Shown here: piece after piece, positions 18,717 through 27,245 of the stretch
Position numbering within the stretch: position 1 is the stretch's first letter
Layout: each line of letters begins with the position of its first letter
Source: Burkholderiaceae bacterium
GTDB lineage: Bacteria; Pseudomonadota; Gammaproteobacteria; Burkholderiales; Burkholderiaceae_D
Assembly: GCA_018882935.1 (NCBI GenBank)
Contig: VERA01000021.1
Span: 1 to 37,629 of the forward strand
Reading direction: 5' to 3'
DNA: 37,629 bases
The notes under the pieces: model-generated
What the model saw: only the letters and a program-made list of their open reading frames with translations
Databases searched by the model: none
Told to the model about the DNA's origin: nothing
Made by a program: the position numbers and the translations under genes

Positions 18717-20421
18717 TGGTGCACCCTAAAATTTCATCCAGACTCGTCAAGCCCTGCTTTACTTTGATTAATCCTGCCTCGCGCAAGGTTCTGACACCTT
18801 CACGCTTCGCCTGCGCCTCAATCTCCAGCGCCGTACCTTGGGCAAGGATGATGGCCTCGATCGCTTCCGAAATCGGCATCACCTGATACACGCCGACTCG
18901 ACCCTTGTAGCCGCTACCGGTGCAGCGCTCGCAGCCAACTGCGCGATACGGCGTCCAGCCACTGAGGTCGTTTTCGGTGAAGCCGGCAGCGAGAAAGGCA
19001 TCGACTGCCATCGGCTCGGGTTGCTTGCAGCTGCATAAACGTCGTGCCAGTCGTTGCGCAGTAATGAGTGTCACTGCCGAGGCAATATTGAATGGCGCCA
19101 CCCCCATGTTGAGTAGTCGTGTCAATGTCGAGGGCGCATCATTGGTGTGCAGCGTGGAAAACACCATGTGACCGGTTTGCGCCGCTTTGATGGCGATGTC
19201 AGCGGTTTCAAGATCGCGGATCTCGCCCACCATCACAATATCCGGGTCTTGTCGGAGAAAGGCGCGCAATGCCACTGGAAAAGTCAGCCCTGCACGGTCA
19301 TTGATGTTGACCTGATTTATTCCCGGCAGATTAATTTCCGCAGGATCTTCAGCGGTGGCGATATTGATGCCCGGCTTATTCAGAATATTCAGGCAGGTAT
19401 ACAGCGACACTGTTTTACCCGAGCCGGTCGGGCCGGTGACCAGCACCATGCCATATGGCCGGTGAATTGCATCAAGTAGAAGTGCTTTCTGATCAGCTTC
19501 GTAACCTAATGCGTCGATACCGAGCTGCGCCTGGCTGCCGTCGAGAATACGCATGACGATTTTTTCACCGAACAGCGTCGGCAATGTCGATACACGAAAA
19601 TCAATACTTCGGGTACCAGATACCGACAGCTTCATACGACCATCTTGCGGTACACGCTTCTCGGAAATATCTAATCTGGAGATAACCTTGATACGCGAGG
19701 CGAGTTTTTCTTTGATCGCCAGTGGCGGCTGAGATATCTCGCGCAATACACCGTCGATACGAAATCGGATCCGATAAAATTTTTCGAATGGTTCAAAGTG
19801 CAGATCAGATGCGCCCATATTGATGGCATCGGTCAGGATTTTTTGTAAAAATCTTACGACGGGTGCGTCATCAATCTCACTGGTGGCGGTATCAGTATGG
19901 CTACTTTCATCGACCAGTGCCACGTTGTCGAGATCATCGCCAATCAACTCCGAAAGATTCTGCTCGGCGCTTTGGGATAATTTAGAAATTAACTCTGTTA
20001 GCTGCGGTACCGCTACCACGACCGGATCAACCGATAAGCCAGTACGGAATTTCACTTGATCCAGCGCCAGTGTCTGGGTAGGGTCAGCGATCGCTACCGA
20101 GACTTTACTGGCGCGCTTGGCCAATACAACCACGCGCTGTGATTGCATGAGCCGGTCATCAATAACTTGTTTGGGAAGCGCCTGGATATCAACAGCGCCA
20201 AGATCAAGCAACGGGCAGCCAAAATGTGTCGCACAAAACAAGGCCATACTGCTGGCGTCTAATTCGCCGCTTCGAATTACAGCATCGATAAACGGTATCC
20301 GTTCTTCACTGGCGTTACGCTGAATCGTATCGACTTGCTGTTGGCTGAGCTTGCCGGCTTGTAGCAAGGCACGCGGCAATCCAGACGATGATGATGTTGG
20401 CGGAGCAGAAGCAGGACGCAT
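18709..20421 (-). CDS. pilB: PilB, type IV pilus assembly ATPase
   Basis: Hexameric ATPase that powers pilus extension. The N-terminal MshEN/T2SSE-N domain is followed by the Asp box region ASDLHFEPFEKFYRIRFRID. Walker A GPTGSGKT is at residues 330-337, Walker B DIVMVGEIRD with E400, and the His box is STLHTNDA. The zinc-binding cysteines C463, C465, C497 and C500 match PilB rather than the retraction ATPase PilT. At 570 aa it is full length. No clear ribosome binding site or promoter was recognised upstream; the 159-base gap before it holds nothing else I can name. Confidence 0.97.
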   Translation of the reverse strand: MRPASAPPTSSSSGLPRALLQAGKLSQQQVDTIQRNASEERIPFIDAVIRSGELDASSMALFCATHFGCPLLDLGAVDIQALPKQVIDDRLMQSQRVVVLAKRASKVSVAIADPTQTLALDQVKFRTGLSVDPVVVAVPQLTELISKLSQSAEQNLSELIGDDLDNVALVDESSHTDTATSEIDDAPVVRFLQKILTDAINMGASDLHFEPFEKFYRIRFRIDGVLREISQPPLAIKEKLASRIKVISRLDISEKRVPQDGRMKLSVSGTRSIDFRVSTLPTLFGEKIVMRILDGSQAQLGIDALGYEADQKALLLDAIHRPYGMVLVTGPTGSGKTVSLYTCLNILNKPGINIATAEDPAEINLPGINQVNINDRAGLTFPVALRAFLRQDPDIVMVGEIRDLETADIAIKAAQTGHMVFSTLHTNDAPSTLTRLLNMGVAPFNIASAVTLITAQRLARRLCSCKQPEPMAVDAFLAAGFTENDLSGWTPYRAVGCERCTGSGYKGRVGVYQVMPISEAIEAIILAQGTALEIEAQAKREGVRTLREAGLIKVKQGLTSLDEILGCTNA

Positions 20422-20580
20422 GATCGGTCTACGGGAAGGTCGCGCGAATCATGCGTGAAGCGATTTGCTTCAGGGTGAAAATCGGTGGCGGTGGTACTGC
20501 TTCATGCCGTAATCAGTGGCAGCCAGCGATAGTTTTGACGTAATTTGGCAACAGCGCACTATGCTGCAACCAACGCTGCT

Positions 20581-21855
20581 TCAGCGTGGCCGGTACAGCT
20601 TGACCATCTTGATCACTTGCTCCTGTACCTGAACGATTTCAATCACACAGCGCGAGATTTTCAGGCATACCGGGGCTTCCGGTATCTCTCGCAGCAGTTC
20701 AAGCAGCAGGCCATTCAGCGTTTTAGGGCCGTCCACGGGCAGATCGAGGCTGAGCCGCTTGTTCACGTCTCGCAGAGAGACCGACCCTTCCAGCAAGCAC
20801 TCGCCTTTTTTATCCCAATCAAATTGATCAGCGCGGGTGGCGCCGGGGGTAGAGGTGGTGAACTCGCCCACCATCTCTTCGATAATATCGTCTAATGTAA
20901 CCAGGCCCTGTACTTCACCGTATTCATCGACGATGACTGCCAGCCGCTCTTGATTTTCCTGGAAATACTGCAGCTGAGTAAAAAGATCGGTCTCGGGGGG
21001 AATGTAGTACGGTGGCGTTAGTAGCTCGCGAAAATGATCAACGGTGAGCTCATCGACTTGATTCAGCAGCGCCATCGCTTTGCGTACATGTAATATGCCA
21101 ACGATTTTATTGATCTCGCCATCATGAACCAATAACTTGTTGTGATAGCAGGTGGTGAGCTGATGCTTCACTTCTTCCACCGGGACTGAAAGATTTAAGG
21201 CTTCAATTTGCGATCGGGGTGTCATCACATCTTCTACGGTGACACGTTCAAGATCAAACAAATTCAGCAAAATGCTTTTATGTTTGACGGGAATAAAATT
21301 ACCGCTCTCGACCACCATCGAACGTAATTCATCAGGAGAGAGCCGCAAATCCCGCACGCCGGTACCGGTCGGAATACGCAGCATCGCCAGCAGGCTGCGT
21401 ACAAACAGATTCACAAACCAGATCGCGGGCCGGCCAATGAAAATAAGCCACTTAATGGGATACGACGCGGGTAAGGCGATCCGCTCCGGGTAGGTGGCGC
21501 CGATGACTTTGGGCGTAATCTCGGCAAACACAATCAGGAAAAATGCAACGATCGCAGTCGCAATCGTAATAACTTCTTGGTTGTTACCGAACGTAGAGAT
21601 GGCAATCGAGGTCACCAAGGCGGTGATCAGCGCATTGATCAGGGTATTGGCGATCAGGATGAGCGATAGCATCCGATCGGTATGATCCAGCAACCACAGC
21701 GTGGTCTGCGCTAATCGTGATCCGCGACGTGCGAGGTGTTTGATCCGATGCCGGTTTAGCGCCATCAAGGCGGTTTCCGAGATCGAGAAAAAAGCCGAGC
21801 AGCAGACCAACGCGACCAGCGCGAGAATCTGCACCCACAGTGGAATAGCATCCAT
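20581..21855 (-). CDS. HlyC/CorC family transporter (CNNM + CBS + CorC domains)
   Basis: Membrane protein of 424 aa. The N-terminal DUF21/CNNM domain has about four hydrophobic segments and the motif AFFSISETALMALNRHR. Two CBS domains follow (from VEDVMTPRSQIEALN and from LAVIVDEYGEVQGLVTLDD). A C-terminal CorC_HlyC domain ends the protein. Relatives are linked to magnesium or cobalt transport and resistance, but the substrate of this group is not settled. It lies 57 bases after the M20 amidohydrolase gene on the same strand and could be co-transcribed with it. Confidence 0.9.
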   Translation of the reverse strand: MDAIPLWVQILALVALVCCSAFFSISETALMALNRHRIKHLARRGSRLAQTTLWLLDHTDRMLSLILIANTLINALITALVTSIAISTFGNNQEVITIATAIVAFFLIVFAEITPKVIGATYPERIALPASYPIKWLIFIGRPAIWFVNLFVRSLLAMLRIPTGTGVRDLRLSPDELRSMVVESGNFIPVKHKSILLNLFDLERVTVEDVMTPRSQIEALNLSVPVEEVKHQLTTCYHNKLLVHDGEINKIVGILHVRKAMALLNQVDELTVDHFRELLTPPYYIPPETDLFTQLQYFQENQERLAVIVDEYGEVQGLVTLDDIIEEMVGEFTTSTPGATRADQFDWDKKGECLLEGSVSLRDVNKRLSLDLPVDGPKTLNGLLLELLREIPEAPVCLKISRCVIEIVQVQEQVIKMVKLYRPR

Positions 21856-21912
21856 CAGCGTGATGCTTCAGGTTTCATCTGCGAAGCGAAGCGAGCAGTC
21901 GTGTCGGGCAAT

Positions 21913-23124
21913 TTAAGCAGTCGTGCGTATGGGTGGTTGCGCGAGGAACTGCTTTGCCAGTTGTACCCAGAAGCTCGCGCCCACGGGTAGCAGATCATCA
22001 TTGAAATCGTAGCTTGGATTATGCAGATTGCACGGGCCCAGACCATGACCGCTATCGCGGTGGGTGCCATCGCCATTGCCAATGAACACGTAGCAGCCGG
22101 GCTTTTCCAGCAGCATGAAGGCAAAATCCTCAGAGCCCATGGTCGGTTCAATATCCGGCTTGGTACCGTCACTGCCCACTACATCGCGCATGACACCCAG
22201 CGCGAATTCTGTTTCGGGCCGGTGATTAATCAGCGGCGGATAATTTCTGCTGAACGAAAATTCAACACTGGCACCAAATGCCGCCGCAGTATGCGAGGCA
22301 ACCTCGCGCATTCTTTGTTCAACCAGATCAAGCACAGGCAGGGTAAAGGTACGTACCGTGCCTATCATTGACGCGGCATCAGGCACGATGTTGGTGGCAC
22401 TCCCGGTATGAATCTGCGTAATTGAAAAAACCGCCGAGTCCAAGGGGCTGACGTTGCGTGACACGATGGTCTGCCAGCTTTGCGCGATCTGCACAGCGAC
22501 CATCACCGGATCAACCGAACGGTGCGGCTGCGCCGCGTGCGAGCCCTTGCCGTGTATCGTCAGCTCAAATTCATTGGACGATGCCATCATCGGGCCTGCC
22601 ACCACGCCCATGGTGCCGGCGGGCATTCCCGGCCAATTATGCATGCCGAACACCGCCTCCATCGGACACTGCTCGAACAACCCGTCATCCATCATCGCCT
22701 TTGCACCACCGCGCCCTTCTTCTGCCGGCTGGAAGATGACATACACCGTGCCATCGAAATCGCGGTGTTGCGAGAGATAGTGCGCAGCACCCAGCAGCAT
22801 CGCGGTATGGCCGTCATGACCGCAGGCATGCATTTTTCCGTCGATGGTCGATCGGTGTGCGAATTGATTGTGTTCTTGTAATGGCAAAGCATCCATGTCG
22901 GCACGTAACCCAACCGCGCGCGACGATGTGCCGGAACGTATGACCCCCACCACGCCGGTACCGCCGAGCCCGCGAATCACTGGTATGCCCCACGCCTCTA
23001 ACTGCTGCGCAACCAATTGCGAGGTGTGTGTTTCCTCATACGCCAGCTCGGGATGCGCATGAATCGTGCGTCGAATTTGCTTAAGCTCGTCGTGAAATTG
23101 CAGGATGGGGTCGATTAGCTTCAT
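21913..23124 (-). CDS. M20 family amidohydrolase (hippurate hydrolase-like)
   Basis: Metal-dependent amidohydrolase of the M20D group, related to hippurate hydrolase and auxin-conjugate hydrolases. It removes N-acyl groups from amino acids; the exact substrate is unknown. Numbering from the ATG at 23124, metal ligands are C101 and H103 in MHACGHDGHT, E135/E136 in FQPAEEGRGG and H162 in MHNWPGMPAG, with a late His in GSGHGL-like HRDSGHGLGP. The frame runs 54 codons further upstream, but the family N-terminus is MKLIDPILQFHDELKQIRR, so 23124 is chosen (403 aa). It is divergent from the molybdopterin oxidoreductase gene. Confidence 0.92.
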   Translation of the reverse strand: MKLIDPILQFHDELKQIRRTIHAHPELAYEETHTSQLVAQQLEAWGIPVIRGLGGTGVVGVIRSGTSSRAVGLRADMDALPLQEHNQFAHRSTIDGKMHACGHDGHTAMLLGAAHYLSQHRDFDGTVYVIFQPAEEGRGGAKAMMDDGLFEQCPMEAVFGMHNWPGMPAGTMGVVAGPMMASSNEFELTIHGKGSHAAQPHRSVDPVMVAVQIAQSWQTIVSRNVSPLDSAVFSITQIHTGSATNIVPDAASMIGTVRTFTLPVLDLVEQRMREVASHTAAAFGASVEFSFSRNYPPLINHRPETEFALGVMRDVVGSDGTKPDIEPTMGSEDFAFMLLEKPGCYVFIGNGDGTHRDSGHGLGPCNLHNPSYDFNDDLLPVGASFWVQLAKQFLAQPPIRTTA

Positions 23125-23161
23125 GGCGGTCGTTAACTTAGCGTCAAGGGTTGAGTGATGT

Positions 23162-23171
23162 GTAATATTAC
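23162..23171. promoter_or_regulatory. GTAATATTAC palindrome in a divergent promoter region
   Basis: A perfect 10-base palindrome lies in the 103-base gap between the amidohydrolase (-) and molybdopterin oxidoreductase (+) starts. It contains TAATAT, which could be a -10 element in both directions, though no matching -35 is clear. It could also be an operator shared by the two genes. Seen in sequence; role inferred. Confidence 0.3.
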
Positions 23172-23227
23172 CCTCAGCGCCTGCCGGCCGTGCTTGTTGA
23201 ATCGATAACCTTAATTGCAGCCTGTCT

Positions 23228-25336
23228 ATGCCATCCCATACTGTTCGCTTGGCGTGCCCGCATGATTGCCCCGATACCTGCGCCATGCTGGTAACGGTTG
23301 AGGGCGAGAAGGCGATTGCAATCAGGGGCGACCCCGATCATCCCAACACCGCCGGGGTGCTGTGTACCAAGGTGTCACGCTATCTTGAGCGCACCTATCA
23401 CCCCGAGCGGCTGCTTCATCCCATGCGGCGGACCGGTCCCAAGGGCAGCGGACAGTTCGAGCGCATCAGCTGGGACCAGGCACTCACCACGATTGCCGAC
23501 CGATTACAGGCCGAGGCGGCGAGAGACCCGCGCGCCATTTTGCCGTATAGCTACGCCGGTACCATGGGCGTGGTGCAAGGCGAATCTATGGCGACGCGTT
23601 TCTTTAACCGGATCGGTGCCTCGAAGCTTGACCGTACGATTTGCGCATCGGCGGGCAGCGTAGGTTACCGCTACACGATAGGCGCCAAAATAGGCACGGA
23701 TACCGAGCAATTCGAGAATGCAAAACTAATCGTTATTTGGGGTGGTAACCCGGTCGCATCGAATTTGCATTTTTGGATGCGCGCGCAAGAGGCAAAGCGG
23801 CGCGGCGCGGTGCTGGTCGCGATTGATCCGCACCGGTCTCTGACTGCCGAAAAATGTCAGCACCACATTGCGCTGTTGCCGGGTACCGATAGTGCGCTCG
23901 CGCTCGGCATGATGCATGTGCTGATCCGTGACGATTTACTTGATCACGACTACATCGCCCGCTACACCCTGGGCTTTGAGCAGCTGAAACAGCGCGCCGC
24001 TGAGTGGCACCCTGATCGTGTGGCACAGGTTTGCGGTATCCCGGTCGATCAGGTCGAGCTACTGGCGCAGCTGTATGGCAAGACCGCGCAGCAAGGTGAG
24101 CCGGTGGCGATTCGGCTTAACTACGGCGTGCAGCGCTGCCACGGTGGCGGCATGGCAGTTCGCAATGTCACCTGCTTGCCGGCGCTGGTGGGCGCATGGC
24201 GACATGCGGCGGGAGGCGTGCTGCTCTCGTCAGGCGATAGCTTCCCCAAGCAGCAAGCCTTATTGGAACGCCCCGATATCATGCCGGTAGATCCTGCGCG
24301 CCCGGCGCGCACCATCAACATGAGCACCATCGGCGATGATCTGTTGCGACCCGGCTCAGAGGCGTTTGGCCCGCAGATATCGACGGTTATTGTGTATAAC
24401 GCCAATCCGGTTGCAGTAGCACCGCAATCCGCCAAGGTTGCTGAGGGCTTCGCGCGCGAAGATTTGTTTACCGTCGTGCTGGAGCACTTCAAAACAGATA
24501 CCGCAGATTATGCAGATATTTTGCTGCCCGCCACCACCCAGCTCGAACATGTTGATGTACACGCGACCTACGGGCATTTGTATATCGTGGCGAATAATGC
24601 GGCTATCGCGCCGCTAGGTGAGTCCAAGCCAAATAGCGAAATCTTTCGATTGCTGGCAGCGCGCATGGGATACACCGATCCCTGCTTTGCTGATACCGAT
24701 GATGATCTCGCCGCACAAGCTTTCGACCCGAATAGCGACACTGCGCCTGGCTATGATTGGTCGCGCGTCAAGCAAGCTGGATGGATCAAGCTGACTATGC
24801 CACCCGCGCCGTTTGCGCAAGGCGGTTTCCCAACGCCATCCGGCAAGTGCGAGTTTTATTCTGAAACAATGCAGCACGATGGCCTGGATCCGCTGCCGGC
24901 TTACATACCACCGTATGAGTCTGCAGCGTCGGCGCCTGATCTGGCGGCCGAATATCCTTTGGCCATGATCTCGCCACCCCAAAGAAATTTTCTCAATACC
25001 AGTTTTGTCAACGTTAAAAGTTTGCGTGATACCGAGGGCGAGCCGCATCTGGAGATACATCCGATTGATGCTGGCGTACGCGGTATCCATCACGGAGATC
25101 TGGTGCGCGCGTTTAATCAGCGCGGCGCCATGCAATTCAAAGCCCGGGTGACCGACGCGGCGCGCCAAGGTTTGGTAGTAGCCCCATCAATCTGGTGGAA
25201 AAAGCTGGCGCCCGACCAAAAAAATGCCAATGAGCTGACCAATCAGCGGCTCACCGATATGGGTCGTGCGCCGACTTTTTATGATGTACTGGTCAATGTT
25301 GAAAAAGCCAACACCGCGGCCGCATCACCTGATTGA
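23228..25336 (+). CDS. Molybdopterin oxidoreductase (DMSO reductase superfamily)
   Basis: A 702-aa catalytic subunit that binds bis-MGD molybdenum cofactor and one 4Fe-4S cluster. The cluster ligands are C10, C14 and C18 in CPHDCPDTC and C46 in GVLCTK. C139 in RTICASAGSVGY aligns by position with the molybdenum ligand of nitrate and formate enzymes (inference). The C-terminal half shows the cofactor-binding segments, such as TQLEHVDVHATYGHLY. There is no twin-arginine signal, so the enzyme is probably cytoplasmic. No electron-transfer subunit, chaperone or Mo-cofactor gene is nearby, and the substrate cannot be named. No clear ribosome binding site precedes the ATG. Confidence 0.92.
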   Translation: MPSHTVRLACPHDCPDTCAMLVTVEGEKAIAIRGDPDHPNTAGVLCTKVSRYLERTYHPERLLHPMRRTGPKGSGQFERISWDQALTTIADRLQAEAARDPRAILPYSYAGTMGVVQGESMATRFFNRIGASKLDRTICASAGSVGYRYTIGAKIGTDTEQFENAKLIVIWGGNPVASNLHFWMRAQEAKRRGAVLVAIDPHRSLTAEKCQHHIALLPGTDSALALGMMHVLIRDDLLDHDYIARYTLGFEQLKQRAAEWHPDRVAQVCGIPVDQVELLAQLYGKTAQQGEPVAIRLNYGVQRCHGGGMAVRNVTCLPALVGAWRHAAGGVLLSSGDSFPKQQALLERPDIMPVDPARPARTINMSTIGDDLLRPGSEAFGPQISTVIVYNANPVAVAPQSAKVAEGFAREDLFTVVLEHFKTDTADYADILLPATTQLEHVDVHATYGHLYIVANNAAIAPLGESKPNSEIFRLLAARMGYTDPCFADTDDDLAAQAFDPNSDTAPGYDWSRVKQAGWIKLTMPPAPFAQGGFPTPSGKCEFYSETMQHDGLDPLPAYIPPYESAASAPDLAAEYPLAMISPPQRNFLNTSFVNVKSLRDTEGEPHLEIHPIDAGVRGIHHGDLVRAFNQRGAMQFKARVTDAARQGLVVAPSIWWKKLAPDQKNANELTNQRLTDMGRAPTFYDVLVNVEKANTAAASPD

Positions 25337-25364
25337 TACAGAGATCAAGCAGACAAGGTCAGCA

Positions 25365-25387
25365 GATTCGGCTACGATCGGCGAATC
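25365..25387. other. Small inverted repeat after the molybdopterin oxidoreductase gene
   Basis: GATTCG (25365-25370) and CGAATC (25382-25387) pair around an 11-base loop, 28 bases after the stop codon. No T run follows, so it is at best a weak terminator. The rest of the 148-base gap before the acyl-CoA ligase gene contains the symmetrical TGATCGTGATCA near 25401 and an AGGGTGG ribosome binding site near 25475. Confidence 0.25.
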
Positions 25388-25484
25388 AACAGCAAAATGA
25401 TTGATCGTGATCATCCCCGCACCATCAATCCCGGGCATCCGGCGCTGAATACCTGACCGATTAACAAGAAAATCAGGGTGGCTT

Positions 25485-27161
25485 ATGGAGAAAATCTGGA
25501 TTCGTTCCTACCCCGCGGGCGTACCAGCTGAAATCGATTACACCCGCTACCGTTCATTAGTGCAGCTGATGGACGAGGCCTTTACGCAATATGCCAGCCG
25601 TAAAGCCTACGCCTGTATGGGTAAATTCATTACCTATGCTGAGGTAGACAGCCTTTCAAAGCAGCTGGGTGCTTGGCTACAGTCGCAGGGTTTGCAGCGT
25701 GGCGCCAGAGTGGCGATCATGATGCCGAACGTGCTGCAGTATCCGATCGCGCTGGCCGCTGTGCTGCGCGCTGGCTATATCGTTGTTAATGTCAATCCGC
25801 TGTATACCCCGCGCGAGTTGGAGCATCAGCTCAATGACTCCGGTGCCGAGGCGATCATTATTCTCGAAAACTTCGCCCACACGCTCGAAAAGGTCATCGC
25901 CAGAACCCATGTCAAGACAGTGGTGCTAGCCAGCATGGGCGAAATGCTGGGGGCCGCCAAGGGCCTGTTAGTGAACTTTGTTGTGCGTAACGTGAAAAAA
26001 ATGGTGCCGGATTTTTCGTTACCGAACGCAGTACGATTCAGCACCGCGCTGCGCGAAGGCGCCTCGATGCGTCTGCAGCCAGTTTCACTCGGTCATGACG
26101 ATATCGCCTTCTTGCAGTACACCGGCGGCACCACCGGCTTATCGAAAGGTGCGATGCTCAGCCATCGCAACGTGATTGCGAACCTGCTGCAAAACGAAGC
26201 CTGGTTGCAGCCAGCGATGGACAAGCCACCGAAAGTAGACTCACTGGTATTCGTATGTGCGTTACCGCTCTACCATATCTTTGCGCTGACTGTGTGCTGC
26301 CTGATGGGTACGCGTGTCGGCGGTATGAATATCTTGATTCCTAATCCGCGAGATATCCCCGGCTTGGTGAAAGAACTCAGCAAGCATCGATTTAATATGC
26401 TGCCCGCAGTAAATACCTTGTACAACGCCTTATTGAATCACCCTGATTTTGCCAAACTCGATTTTTCCTCGTTAAAGCTGTGTAATGGCGGCGGCATGGC
26501 GGTGCAGAAAGCGGTCAATGATCGCTGGCGTGCGGTCACGGGCAAGAGCATTATCGAGGGCTATGGTTTGTCCGAGACGGCGCCCGTGGCAACAGCAAAT
26601 CCTGCCGATGCCGATGAATTCACCGGCACCATTGGCTTGCCTATACCCTCAACCGATATCGCTATCCTTGACGATGATGGTAACGAGCTGCCCCTGGGGC
26701 AAGCCGGCGAGATTGCGATTCGTGGGCCGCAAGTGATGGAGGGTTACTGGGAAAAACCGGAAGAGACTGCGCGTGTCATGACCCGCGAAGGCTATTTTCG
26801 ATCAGGCGATATTGGTGTCATGGACGAGCACGGCTATGTCAGTATTGTCGACCGCAAGAAAGACATGGTGTTGGTCAGCGGATTCAATGTTTACCCCAAT
26901 GAGGTTGAAGGCATCGTTGCCATGCACCCCGGCGTGCTGGAATGCGCGGTGGTTGGTGTGCCCGATGAGCAAACTGGCGAGGCGGTGAAATTATTTGTCG
27001 TCAAGCGCGATACGTCGCTCACCGCCGAGCAAATCATGGAATTTTGCCAGAGCCAATTGACAGCGTATAAACGTCCCAAGCAAATTGAGTTTCGTAGTGA
27101 ATTACCGAAAACAAATGTTGGCAAGATTTTGCGTCGAGAATTACGCGATTCGGTAACCTGA
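25485..27161 (+). CDS. fadD: Long-chain fatty acid--CoA ligase
   Basis: Activates fatty acids to acyl-CoA with ATP through an acyl-adenylate, feeding beta-oxidation or lipid synthesis. AMP-binding motifs are YTGGTTGLSKGAMLSHRN (about residues 210-227), EGYGLSETAP and GYFRSGDIGVMDEHGY. The FACS signature region is DRKKDMVLVSGFNVYPNEVE, and the C-terminal catalytic Lys is in TNVGKILRRELR. The length of 558 aa and the VNPLYTPRELEHQL motif match FadD of proteobacteria. AGGGTGG before the ATG is the ribosome binding site. It appears to be a single gene rather than part of a beta-oxidation cluster. Confidence 0.94.
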   Translation: MEKIWIRSYPAGVPAEIDYTRYRSLVQLMDEAFTQYASRKAYACMGKFITYAEVDSLSKQLGAWLQSQGLQRGARVAIMMPNVLQYPIALAAVLRAGYIVVNVNPLYTPRELEHQLNDSGAEAIIILENFAHTLEKVIARTHVKTVVLASMGEMLGAAKGLLVNFVVRNVKKMVPDFSLPNAVRFSTALREGASMRLQPVSLGHDDIAFLQYTGGTTGLSKGAMLSHRNVIANLLQNEAWLQPAMDKPPKVDSLVFVCALPLYHIFALTVCCLMGTRVGGMNILIPNPRDIPGLVKELSKHRFNMLPAVNTLYNALLNHPDFAKLDFSSLKLCNGGGMAVQKAVNDRWRAVTGKSIIEGYGLSETAPVATANPADADEFTGTIGLPIPSTDIAILDDDGNELPLGQAGEIAIRGPQVMEGYWEKPEETARVMTREGYFRSGDIGVMDEHGYVSIVDRKKDMVLVSGFNVYPNEVEGIVAMHPGVLECAVVGVPDEQTGEAVKLFVVKRDTSLTAEQIMEFCQSQLTAYKRPKQIEFRSELPKTNVGKILRRELRDSVT

Positions 27162-27180
27162 AGCATTTGGCGGGGCGCGA

Positions 27181-27235
27181 TAAAATCTCATGCTTTGGTC
27201 GAGCAGACCAAGCATAACCTAGCCACCACCGGTGG
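27181..27235 (+). promoter_or_regulatory. Candidate promoter with 5' hairpins before the ABC exporter
   Basis: TAAAATC at 27181 could be a -10 element. ATGCTTTGGTC (27190-27200) pairs with GACCAAGCAT (27206-27215) with one bulged T and a five-base loop, and CCACCGGTGG (27226-27235) is a perfect palindrome ten bases before the exporter ATG. If transcription starts near 27193, the first hairpin would sit at the very 5' end of the message. It also lies 28 bases after the fadD stop, but no T run follows, so a terminator is less likely. Confidence 0.35.
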
Positions 27236-27245
27236 CCAACCCTGA

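Noticed and set aside
23125-23286. Longer frame of the M20 amidohydrolase (54 extra codons)
   Set aside because: It runs across the divergent promoter region and into the molybdopterin oxidoreductase gene; the conserved N-terminus starts at 23124.
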